Shown here piece by piece: positions 25,626-33,580 of a stretch of 64,000 bases of DNA. The stretch lies in contig JAPLOA010000087.1 of assembly GCA_026400835.1 (NCBI GenBank), positions 186,001-250,000 of the forward strand. Direction: 5' to 3'. The stretch comes from Planctomycetales bacterium. GTDB taxonomy: Bacteria > Planctomycetota > Planctomycetia > Planctomycetales > Planctomycetaceae. Below the pieces are notes generated by a model, which worked only from the letters and a program-made list of their open reading frames with translations, did not search any database and had not been told where the DNA came from. Every line of letters starts with the position of its first letter. Positions within the stretch are counted from its first letter, which is position 1. Both the position numbers and the translations under genes were made by a program.

Positions 25626-27305
25626 ATGTCGTCTGAACCTGTCGCGTTGACTCTGTTGAATCGCGTGCAGGCACGTCTTCGAACGGTCAGCTTTGCTCAA
25701 TCTCTGCACCGCTGGACACTCGGAGGTCTCCTCGTCGCCTGCGTGGCTGTCCTGATCGTCAGACTGGCCGGATTGCTCCCTCCCGATCGACAGCGACCCG
25801 AGTGGTTACTGGTATTCCCGGCGACCGCGGCTCTTGCGGCCTGGCTGTTTCATCGACGAGTCGAACGGACCGCAGCAGCTCGCGCTGTCGATCAACATGC
25901 AAAAACCAACGACCTGTTTCTGACACTGGCAACCCTGTCTTCTTCGGCGGGAGAGTATCAGCCTCTGGTGGAACACTCAGCCGCCGCTGCGGCAACTCGG
26001 ATTGTGCCAGCCGAAGTCGTCCCATTCAAAGTTCAGCGTCCTGTTGGAATTCAGGCGTGTGTGCTGTGCGTGCTGGCTTTGATGGTGTGGTTGATTCCGA
26101 CACTGGACCCATTCGGCAAAGTCGAAGCCGCAACCAAAGCCCAAAAGCAGAAGAAGGAAATCGAAGTCATTCGCAAGGTCGTGAAGACACGCGATGAAGA
26201 ACTGAAATCCGTGATTCAGGTTGCAGAAGAACGAGAATCAAAAATTTCAGACAGGATGCAGGAGCTCATGGGGGCCCTGCGAAAGATGAAACCGGCAGAA
26301 ACGAAGCCAAACTCACAGGTGCTGCAGAACAACCGGCAGTCTCTCAATGAGCTCTGGAAAAACGTGTCCAACGAAGAGTTGCGAGAGATGCTCAGTCAGT
26401 CGATTTCTGACCAGCAGTTTGGCGGGTCGCGGGCTCAAAAGATGAATGAATGGTTGAAGCAATTGCAGGAAGGCAACGCCGAACAATTGCAGCAACAGCT
26501 GGATCAGGCTCAGGAAACGATGGAGTCGATGCTTGAGGCAAAGACTCCTGAAGAACGACAGAAGCTGGCCTCTCAGTTGCGAAAACAACTGCAGGATCTG
26601 AAGAAGTTTTCCTCAGAGAAAGCGGGCTCAAAAGATCTTGAGAATGCTCTGAGCCAGGCGTTAAAGTCTCTGGAAGCAGTCGCATCGCAGAAGAAAAATG
26701 GTGAAAGCGAAGGCACTGAAAGCGAAGGCGAACTGGGCGAGAACGAAATGTCACAGGAAGCTCAACAGGCTCTGAAAGAATCTTTGGAGCTGTCAAAGAA
26801 GGAGCTTCAGGAAATTGCTCGTTCCGCCAAAGACATGAAGCAACTGGAAGAAGCTCTGAAGACTCTGCAGCAGGCCGAGAAGCTGAATAATGAAGGTCAG
26901 TTGGATGGCGAACAGTGCGAGAACTGCAATTCGTTGTCGGACTATGCAGAAATGTACAACCAGATGATGAATGGCCGTGGCACGAATGGTCAGGCGGAGC
27001 GAGACACTCCCGGAGCAATTCAGGATGAAGATAACAGCGATCCGGAAGGCTACAAGGATGAGAAGTCAAAGACCCAGATCCAGGCCGGCAAGGTTCTTTT
27101 GTCCATCAAAACTAAAGAAGCCGCCACGGAGAAAGACTTCGATCCGGAAGAGCTGAAGAAGTACGAAAGCACTGTCACCGAAATCAAAGCCGGTGTTCAG
27201 GCGGCAATCGAGAACGAACAGATTCCGCCGGGCTACGTGGACGGAATCAAAAACTACTTCGATAATCTCGAAACGCCCGCGAAGCCAGCGGCTGAGCAAA
27301 AGTGA
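25626..27305 (+). CDS. Membrane-anchored coiled-coil protein, 559 aa
   Basis: Two hydrophobic segments near the N-terminus (GLLVACVAVLIVRLAGLL and WLLVFPATAALAAWLF) and a third at about 145-160 (CVLCVLALMVWLIP) precede a long charged, Gln/Glu/Lys-rich helical region (about 175-450) that should form coiled coils. A single CENC motif occurs near 435, and the C-terminal part is acidic. The arrangement suggests membrane helices with a long extracytoplasmic or cytoplasmic rod. I recognise it only as a planctomycete-type uncharacterised protein; function unknown. The start is supported by GGAG seven bases upstream. Confidence 0.72.
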   Translation: MSSEPVALTLLNRVQARLRTVSFAQSLHRWTLGGLLVACVAVLIVRLAGLLPPDRQRPEWLLVFPATAALAAWLFHRRVERTAAARAVDQHAKTNDLFLTLATLSSSAGEYQPLVEHSAAAAATRIVPAEVVPFKVQRPVGIQACVLCVLALMVWLIPTLDPFGKVEAATKAQKQKKEIEVIRKVVKTRDEELKSVIQVAEERESKISDRMQELMGALRKMKPAETKPNSQVLQNNRQSLNELWKNVSNEELREMLSQSISDQQFGGSRAQKMNEWLKQLQEGNAEQLQQQLDQAQETMESMLEAKTPEERQKLASQLRKQLQDLKKFSSEKAGSKDLENALSQALKSLEAVASQKKNGESEGTESEGELGENEMSQEAQQALKESLELSKKELQEIARSAKDMKQLEEALKTLQQAEKLNNEGQLDGEQCENCNSLSDYAEMYNQMMNGRGTNGQAERDTPGAIQDEDNSDPEGYKDEKSKTQIQAGKVLLSIKTKEAATEKDFDPEELKKYESTVTEIKAGVQAAIENEQIPPGYVDGIKNYFDNLETPAKPAAEQK

Positions 27306-27520
27306 ACGCCACTCAGCAATGCTGACGAATTCATGATTAACCGAAAATTCGGTCGATTTGCAGGTTTATGAGTTTATTTCCTGGCGGTGCAGCGGACTGA
27401 GCCTCAGGAAGCTTCCAGCCCCAGGATTGCGGTCCGTTCCCCTTGAATTATTTCAGCGGCAATCGATCGTGATCTGCCAGCACATTGTCCTCAACCCTGC
27501 CAGAGATTCAGAGAAATTCT

Positions 27521-28564
27521 GTGACCCAGTCAACAACTCCGTACGATGCGATTCTGGTTCTTTCCTTCGGTGGTCCCGAAAAGCCGGACGACGTCATTCC
27601 GTTCCTGGAAAATGTGCTCCGTGGCAAACCAGTTCCTCGCGAACGCCTGCTGGAAGTTGCCGAGCATTATTATCACTTTGGTGGTATCAGCCCGATCAAT
27701 GAGCAATGTCGAGATCTCATTAAGCTCCTGCGAGCAGAACTGGATGCTCACCAGATTTCCCTGCCCCTCTACTGGGGAAACCGGAACTGGGAGCCTTTTC
27801 TGAACGACACGATGCTTCAGATGAAACGTGATGGTGTGCAGCGGGCACTCACATACGTCACCTCGGGGTTCAGTTGTTATTCCGGATGTCGGCAGTATCG
27901 AGAAAACATCGCGGCGGCCTTGCAGCAGCCTGAGATGACAGGGCTCCATGTCGATAAGTTGCGAGTCTTCTACAACCACCCGGATTTTATTGATGTGTTG
28001 AGCGAACAAGTGGGACTCGCACTGCAGAAATTCCCGCAGTCCGAGCGGAACAAAGTGCAGATCGCGTTTACAGCTCACAGTATTCCCATGAGCATGGCCC
28101 GCACCTCGGACTACGAAAAGCAGCTTCGGGAATCCTGTCGACTGGTGGCAGAGTCACTCCATTTGCCGCCTTCTCAATGGCGATTGGTTTACCAGAGTCG
28201 CAGCGGACGTCCGGAAGACCCATGGCTGGAACCCGATATTCTGGATTACCTGCAGGAACTTAAGGATCGCGGCGACACTTCTGTCGTGATTTCACCCGTC
28301 GGATTTCTTTCCGATCATATGGAAGTGCTTTACGATCTTGATGATGCCGCAAAACATGCGTGTGAGGAACACGGGATCACTATGCATCGAGCTGGCACGC
28401 CCGGCTCTCATCCTCGATTCATCGGCATGATTCGCAAGCTGATTCAGGAACGCCTGAGCGGTTGCGAAAAAGAATGCACCGGTCAATTTCCTGCCAACCA
28501 TGACGTCTGTCCTGTCGACTGCTGTCCAGCGCCAGTGAGACCACCAGGTCGACCATCGCCGTAA
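27521..28564 (+). CDS. hemH: Ferrochelatase
   Basis: About 347 residues. Inserts Fe2+ into a porphyrin, the last or next-to-last step of heme synthesis depending on the route. Landmarks: YDAILVLSFGGPEKPDDV at the N-terminus, HYYHFGGISPIN, the metal-binding His in FTAHSIPMSM, and YQSRSGRPEDPWLEPDI followed by VVISPVGFLSDHMEVLYDLD. The end is unusual: a Cys-rich tail GCEKECTGQF...DVCPVDCCPAP with five Cys in 21 residues. GTG at 27521 is taken as start because the conserved region follows directly; TTG 27485 would add 12 residues. Confidence 0.9.
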   Translation: MTQSTTPYDAILVLSFGGPEKPDDVIPFLENVLRGKPVPRERLLEVAEHYYHFGGISPINEQCRDLIKLLRAELDAHQISLPLYWGNRNWEPFLNDTMLQMKRDGVQRALTYVTSGFSCYSGCRQYRENIAAALQQPEMTGLHVDKLRVFYNHPDFIDVLSEQVGLALQKFPQSERNKVQIAFTAHSIPMSMARTSDYEKQLRESCRLVAESLHLPPSQWRLVYQSRSGRPEDPWLEPDILDYLQELKDRGDTSVVISPVGFLSDHMEVLYDLDDAAKHACEEHGITMHRAGTPGSHPRFIGMIRKLIQERLSGCEKECTGQFPANHDVCPVDCCPAPVRPPGRPSP

Positions 28565-28587
28565 TCTATCGTCTCGGAATGTCCAGG

Positions 28588-28649
28588 GTTTAACCCGTAG
28601 CTGAAAGGCCATGAGCAGAAAAACATGGCCTTCGGGCCACGGGTTAAAC
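28588..28649. repeat. Two-tier palindromic element, family C
   Basis: A nested hairpin: outer arms GTTTAACCCGT (28588-28598) and ACGGGTTAAAC (28639-28649), inner arms AAGGCCATG (28605-28613) and CATGGCCTT (28624-28632), all perfect, with a 10-base A-rich loop. It starts 23 bases after hemH. The following stretch to 28933 has no gene but two more small perfect stems, GCGGCACG/CGTGCCGC (28827-28866) and GAAGTC-atta-GACTTC (28869-28884). Confidence 0.75.
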
Positions 28650-28933
28650 AGAGAGGCTCCAACAGAAAACGTAACGGGACTATGGCCGATTCCCTGTTGT
28701 CATGATTCTGCGATCCTCGGGCAATCGCCCGCCCCGTGATGGGTAGACTCGTTTTCACGTTCTATTCCTGCACCAACATTGCTGGTTTGATTGTTTGCGT
28801 CGTACGGTCGAGTGTTTGAATCAGCCGCGGCACGCTCATCCCGCTGCGCTGCCCTGGACGTGCCGCCTGAAGTCATTAGACTTCCCACAGTTTTGAAGAA
28901 TTTGTTTTCTCTCCAAGAAACTGTGTTGGACTC

Positions 28934-29602
28934 ATGCTGCAGCCAGAATTTGGCGTAATTTTTGACGTCGATGGTGTCCTGATCGACTCGTACGGCGCTC
29001 ATTTGAAGACATGGCAGATTTGCTGTCAGCGTCATGGGCGTGAATGCACGGAAGCTCAATTTGCCGCGGGGTTTGGAAGAACCAGCCGAGAAGTGATTCG
29101 CGATACATGGCCTAATCCCCCCGGCGACTCAGAAATTGCGGCGTTCGATGAGGAAAAAGAAATCCTCTATCGAGAACTCGTCGCGAATGATTTTCCTCAC
29201 ATGCCCGGGGCCAGAGAACTCATCAAAGCTCTGCACACACAAGGTATTCCGATGGCAATCGGTTCCAGCGGCCCGCCGAAGAACGTCGAATTGGCTGTGG
29301 AGAAGCTCGAGGCAAAAAATATCATACGCACGGTCATCACAGGCCGCGATGTCGTGAAAGGAAAGCCGCACCCGGACGTGTTTCTCAAGGGCGCGCAGGG
29401 AATGGGGATCGATCCTTCCCGCTGTATTGTGCTGGAAGATGCTCCACCGGGTATTGAGGCCGCGCTGGCGGCTGGCGCAAAATGCCTTGGAATTGTTTCT
29501 CGCGGTCATCAATGGGATGACCTCAATCGCGCCCATGAGCGTGTGATGGATGATCTCCGGCAGGTGACACCGGAACTTCTGAAACGGATTGCGGGCTCCT
29601 GA
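28934..29602 (+). CDS. HAD-superfamily hydrolase, beta-phosphoglucomutase-like
   Basis: 222 residues. The four HAD motifs are present: DVDGVLIDS (nucleophile Asp and acid/base Asp), GSSG, KGKPHPD with the Lys, and LEDAPPGIEAA with the Mg-binding acid. A helical cap follows motif I, as in beta-phosphoglucomutase and small phosphosugar phosphatases. The substrate is probably a phosphorylated sugar; which one is open. It lies 80 bases before zwf on the same strand, so a link to sugar-phosphate metabolism is plausible. Confidence 0.85.
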   Translation: MLQPEFGVIFDVDGVLIDSYGAHLKTWQICCQRHGRECTEAQFAAGFGRTSREVIRDTWPNPPGDSEIAAFDEEKEILYRELVANDFPHMPGARELIKALHTQGIPMAIGSSGPPKNVELAVEKLEAKNIIRTVITGRDVVKGKPHPDVFLKGAQGMGIDPSRCIVLEDAPPGIEAALAAGAKCLGIVSRGHQWDDLNRAHERVMDDLRQVTPELLKRIAGS

Positions 29603-29682
29603 TCAGCCAACGGCCGTCGCGTCGCAAATGACGATGAGAACGGATTCAAGAGTAGTTGACGGTATACGGAAGGACTTGGTTC

Positions 29683-31209
29683 ATGGCGACTGTAAACGAT
29701 ACGACGATCCTGATCTTTGGAGCTTCCGGAGATCTGACATCACGCAAGTTGATTCCGGCATTGTTTCGCCTTTCACAGCAGCAGTACCTGTCCGAAAAAT
29801 GTCCGATCATCGGAGTCGCTCGTCGTCCGAAAAGCCACGATGAGTTCCGTACGGAGATGAAAGAAACGGTTCGGGCTCGCGTCGGTGCCGAAAAATTCGA
29901 CGACGCTGCCTGGGAGATCTTTGCGAAGCAGTTGTTCTATCAACAACTCGACATCAGCAACAGTGCCGAATATGCCGGCCTGAATAAGTCAACGTCCGAG
30001 ATCGAAGCCTCATTGGGCGGCAGCGGACATTCCTCCCGTGTTGTTTACATGGCGACAACTCCTGATCTGTTCGCACCAGCCGTGGAAGGATTGCACGAAG
30101 CCGGCATGATTCCTCCGCGCGAGGAAGATTCTCGTCTGCGAGTCGTCGTGGAAAAACCTTTCGGCCGCGACCTTAAATCAGCTCAGGAACTCACCGTCCA
30201 GTTGGCTCGTCGTCTGCAGGAAAGCCAAATCTATCGTATCGACCATTATCTGGGCAAAGAGACCGTACAGAACATTTTGTTGTTCCGCTTCGGTAATGCA
30301 ATTTTTGAGCCGCTGCTGAATCGAAATCATGTCGAGCATATTCAGATCACGGTGGCGGAGTCGCAGGGCATGGAAGGTGCTCGCGGAGGTTACTACGACA
30401 CGTCCGGCGCGATGCGAGATGTGTTGCAGAATCACGTCCTTCAGCTCTTGTGTCTGATTGCGATGGATCCACCATCGTTGTTTCAGGCTCGCGAAATTCG
30501 CGACGAAAAGATGAAGGTTCTTCAGGCTCTTCGGCCCGGGATCAGCGGCCCGATCGGCAACTGGGCCATTCGCGGCCAATACTCCGCCGGCCTCGTAAAT
30601 CGCCAGCCCGCACTGGCCTACAGGGAAGAGCAGCGAGTCAGCCCGACGTCTAATCGAGAAACCTACGTCGCGATGCGCGTAGCTCTCGATAACTGGCGCT
30701 GGGCCGGTGTTCCGTTTTATTTGCGGACCGGAAAACGGCTGCCGAAACAACTGACGGAAGTCGCCATCCAGTTCAAGAATCCGCCACTGAATTTGTTTTC
30801 AACCGTCGAATGCGACGGTGATCTGTGTGATCTTGTGGAGACTCGCCCCAATCAGTTGATTCTTCGCATTCAACCGCAGGAAGCGATCTCACTGCGTTTC
30901 TCCACGAAGCGGCCCGGCATGAATTATCAGGTCCAGCCTGTGTCAATGGATTTCGCGTACGACGAGCACTTCGATGCGCAGTTGCCGGAAGCTTATGAGC
31001 GTCTGCTGCTGGATGTGATGCGAGGTGACTCGACGCTGTTCACTCGCAGCGATGAGCTGGAAGCTGCCTGGCGATTTGTCACGCCAATTCTGGAAGCATG
31101 GGAAGGAAGCTCTTCGGCTCCTGAGTTTTATCCGGCCGGAACGTGGGGACCAGCCGCTGCTGATCGCCTGATCTCAGACAGCAAAGCCCTCTGGCGTGCA
31201 CCTCGCTAA
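29683..31209 (+). CDS. zwf: Glucose-6-phosphate 1-dehydrogenase
   Basis: 508 residues, normal for G6PDH. Oxidises glucose-6-phosphate to 6-phosphogluconolactone with NADP+, entering the pentose-phosphate or Entner-Doudoroff route. The N-terminal Rossmann motif is IFGASGDLTSRKLIPAL; the active-site signature is RIDHYLGKETVQN; the C-terminal domain has RTGKRLPKQLTEVAIQFK and the FAYDEHF region. The ATG at 29683 is preceded by GGAAGGA and directly by the start of conserved sequence. No 6-phosphogluconolactonase or gnd gene is adjacent. Confidence 0.93.
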   Translation: MATVNDTTILIFGASGDLTSRKLIPALFRLSQQQYLSEKCPIIGVARRPKSHDEFRTEMKETVRARVGAEKFDDAAWEIFAKQLFYQQLDISNSAEYAGLNKSTSEIEASLGGSGHSSRVVYMATTPDLFAPAVEGLHEAGMIPPREEDSRLRVVVEKPFGRDLKSAQELTVQLARRLQESQIYRIDHYLGKETVQNILLFRFGNAIFEPLLNRNHVEHIQITVAESQGMEGARGGYYDTSGAMRDVLQNHVLQLLCLIAMDPPSLFQAREIRDEKMKVLQALRPGISGPIGNWAIRGQYSAGLVNRQPALAYREEQRVSPTSNRETYVAMRVALDNWRWAGVPFYLRTGKRLPKQLTEVAIQFKNPPLNLFSTVECDGDLCDLVETRPNQLILRIQPQEAISLRFSTKRPGMNYQVQPVSMDFAYDEHFDAQLPEAYERLLLDVMRGDSTLFTRSDELEAAWRFVTPILEAWEGSSSAPEFYPAGTWGPAAADRLISDSKALWRAPR

Positions 31210-31263
31210 ACCATGGCCCTCGCTGCTGGCTTTTCGCAGCCCTGAGCCGCTCCCGACGTTCAC

Positions 31264-32442
31264 TCAATGGAGCGAATCCAGAACGAGTCTGAGATGAGCG
31301 GGCAGCCACTTAACTGTGGTTGCAACTCCGTGCCCAAAAACAGTCGACTCCAATGGCAACCCAAGGACGGATTCTCCACTGGGTTGATAACTGAGCAGCA
31401 GATTGAGTCCGTCCGTATGACAGCGAGTTCCCTGTTTCCAGCGGTAACAGGTATTCCGTAGCCGGGCTGTGGGGATAAATCGAGTGTCCAGTTCGTGGAC
31501 CGGCTCCGCAAGATTTCTTTCCAGCAGATTCGTGAGCCTGTCATTCTCGTCCAGCGTCGCCGCTGAAACAACATCTGTGCCAGCCACCGCAAAAGCCTGA
31601 ATCCAGTCGCCCCATGTTGCACTCATGACATCGGGAAGAGTCTGGGGCGGAAAGAGTGGCTTCGTCAAAAATGGCGTCGCGGGATCATGAGGCCGATGAT
31701 GCAACACATGAATCAGCTGAGCACAGCCATGGACATCCCAGCCATATCTGACGGGAGTTCCAAAGGCCACAATCACGACGCTCTGCGATAGAGGATGCGG
31801 CCCTCCGACACTTCGCAGCGCATTCTGCACGGTTTTCCAGTGCGGCTCCTCCTGTTCTCCAACAGCGGCAAAGAATTGGTCGACCGAGTTGCGTTCATTG
31901 GCCAACAGATTGGTCAGCATCGCAAACGCGTTACCCGCATGAGAATGTCCCCAGAGCAATATTCGCTGCCCGGGCATGGGCGGTCGCATCAGCATCTGAT
32001 GAATCAGTCGCACCGCCAGATCCGCACGAGCAAAATGATGGTTCTGACTGGACCATGTCGGATTCAACAGCTCAACGACCGGGTCATCTCCGACGAGCGA
32101 CTGAAACTGGTCGCGAAAGACCTCAGTATACGTCCCCATATCCTGAATGACGGAGTTCGTGACAGGCTGAGTATTCTGCTGAATCATCTCGGCCATCTTT
32201 GCCAACTGCTCACCAATCAGCGGCACACCACTGCCAAGCGACTTCAACGTTTCCGCGACGGCAAACGGATCATTCCCCACGAACGTTCCATGCACCACGA
32301 TGACTCGACCAATACGGACACGCGTATGCAATTCAGCCACCGCCCCCGCGACTGGCTCCACGCTGCGCAGCGTAATGAGTCGCGGTGAGAGCACCGGACG
32401 CGTGGGATAATTCTGATGAGCAAAACGATTATTGGCCGGCAT
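31264..32442 (-). CDS. Lipase-like alpha/beta-hydrolase
   Basis: 392 residues without a signal peptide. The early strand RVIVVHGTFVGNDPF and the nucleophile elbow LLWGHSHAGNAF (Ser about 166) fit an alpha/beta-hydrolase of the class 3 lipase/PGAP1-like type. A later VIVAFGTPVRYGWD resembles the segment that follows the elbow in such lipases. The acid and His are not certain, though LESTVFGHGVATTV near the C-terminus offers a candidate His. Substrate unknown. It begins 28 bases after the alcohol dehydrogenase gene on the same strand, so they may form an operon. Confidence 0.7.
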   Translation of the reverse strand: MPANNRFAHQNYPTRPVLSPRLITLRSVEPVAGAVAELHTRVRIGRVIVVHGTFVGNDPFAVAETLKSLGSGVPLIGEQLAKMAEMIQQNTQPVTNSVIQDMGTYTEVFRDQFQSLVGDDPVVELLNPTWSSQNHHFARADLAVRLIHQMLMRPPMPGQRILLWGHSHAGNAFAMLTNLLANERNSVDQFFAAVGEQEEPHWKTVQNALRSVGGPHPLSQSVVIVAFGTPVRYGWDVHGCAQLIHVLHHRPHDPATPFLTKPLFPPQTLPDVMSATWGDWIQAFAVAGTDVVSAATLDENDRLTNLLERNLAEPVHELDTRFIPTARLRNTCYRWKQGTRCHTDGLNLLLSYQPSGESVLGLPLESTVFGHGVATTVKWLPAHLRLVLDSLH

Positions 32443-32470
32443 TCACATTTCCATCATGAACAGCGATTTT

Positions 32471-33418
32471 CTATCGAACCTCAAACAGAACCTTCAGTGA
32501 ATCTTTCCGAATCGCATGAGCAAACGCCTTTTCTGCATCTTCCAGCGGATATCTGGCCGAGAGCAATGGCCCCACTTGCACCGCGCCCTGACTCAGTAAA
32601 TCCAAAGCCTTGTCGAAGGGACCACAGCGAGAACCCAGCAGAGTGATCTCGTCGATCACAAACGGGGCCATATGAATCTTCTGGTCGGCCGCTACTGTTG
32701 TCTTCAGCACGATCGTGCCACACGGTCGAATAAGGCGCAGAGCAGTCTCCAGGCCTGTCGGCGAACCCGTGCAGTCAACGACGATATCACTGGTGCGATC
32801 CAGAGTGAGTTGTTCCAGTTTCAGAGCTTCGATACCAAGGCCGGCGAGAATCCTCAATTTGAAATCATGCTTCCCGACAACTCGGACCTGGCAACCATGA
32901 TGTTTCAAAACCTGAGCGCACAGATTCCCCAGCCGACCATCGCCCAGAACGGTCACTCGCTCATTGCCGCTGAGAGGTAACTGCTCGGGAATTCGACAAG
33001 CCGCCGCGACCGGTTCCACAAAGACAGCCGTTTCGTCGGAGATTTGATCAGGCACACGATGCAGGTTGACTTCCGGAATCAGAACGCTGTCAGCAAACGC
33101 TCCGTCGTGAGCCACGATTCCGACGACAGTTCGATTAGGACAATGGTTGCCCAGGCGTTGTTGACACAGAGGACAGACGCCACATGAACAATTAATCTCA
33201 CCGACCACGCGTTGCCCGGCAAACCTGCCACTGCGAGCAATCCCGACAAACTCATGCCCCAGAATTCCACGGAATCCCATATACCCCTGACACAGCTGAA
33301 GATCCGTTTCGCAGATTCCAGCTTTAGTCACATCGACAATGATTTCGCCCGACTTCGCGGCACGCAGCTGGGCATTCGCTTCGAATCGCAGACTCTGATC
33401 AAAAACAACAGCTCTCAC
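32471..33418 (-). CDS. Zinc-dependent medium-chain alcohol dehydrogenase
   Basis: 315 residues, on the short side for the family. Catalytic zinc ligands are in GICETDLQL (Cys) and GILGHEFVG (His, Glu); four structural-zinc Cys are in CSCGVCPLCQQRLGNHC. The Rossmann segment is VTVLGDGRLGNLCAQVL, followed by VVDCTGSPTGLETALRL. NAD(P)-dependent oxidation or reduction of an alcohol or polyol; substrate not clear. The start codon is GTG. It is upstream of, and probably cotranscribed with, the lipase-like gene. Confidence 0.85.
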   Translation of the reverse strand: MRAVVFDQSLRFEANAQLRAAKSGEIIVDVTKAGICETDLQLCQGYMGFRGILGHEFVGIARSGRFAGQRVVGEINCSCGVCPLCQQRLGNHCPNRTVVGIVAHDGAFADSVLIPEVNLHRVPDQISDETAVFVEPVAAACRIPEQLPLSGNERVTVLGDGRLGNLCAQVLKHHGCQVRVVGKHDFKLRILAGLGIEALKLEQLTLDRTSDIVVDCTGSPTGLETALRLIRPCGTIVLKTTVAADQKIHMAPFVIDEITLLGSRCGPFDKALDLLSQGAVQVGPLLSARYPLEDAEKAFAHAIRKDSLKVLFEVR

Positions 33419-33580
33419 CGGAGTACCTCAACCAATTCTGGGCATGTGTTGACGCATGTACCATACGACATCAGGAGGATTGTAGGCATATTTCGGCGCA
33501 CTGCGTACGCTGATTATCATCCGACGAAAATCCCGAAGCAGTCACGCTTTACCCGTGGCCAGCCGGCAATGCTCCGTCGT

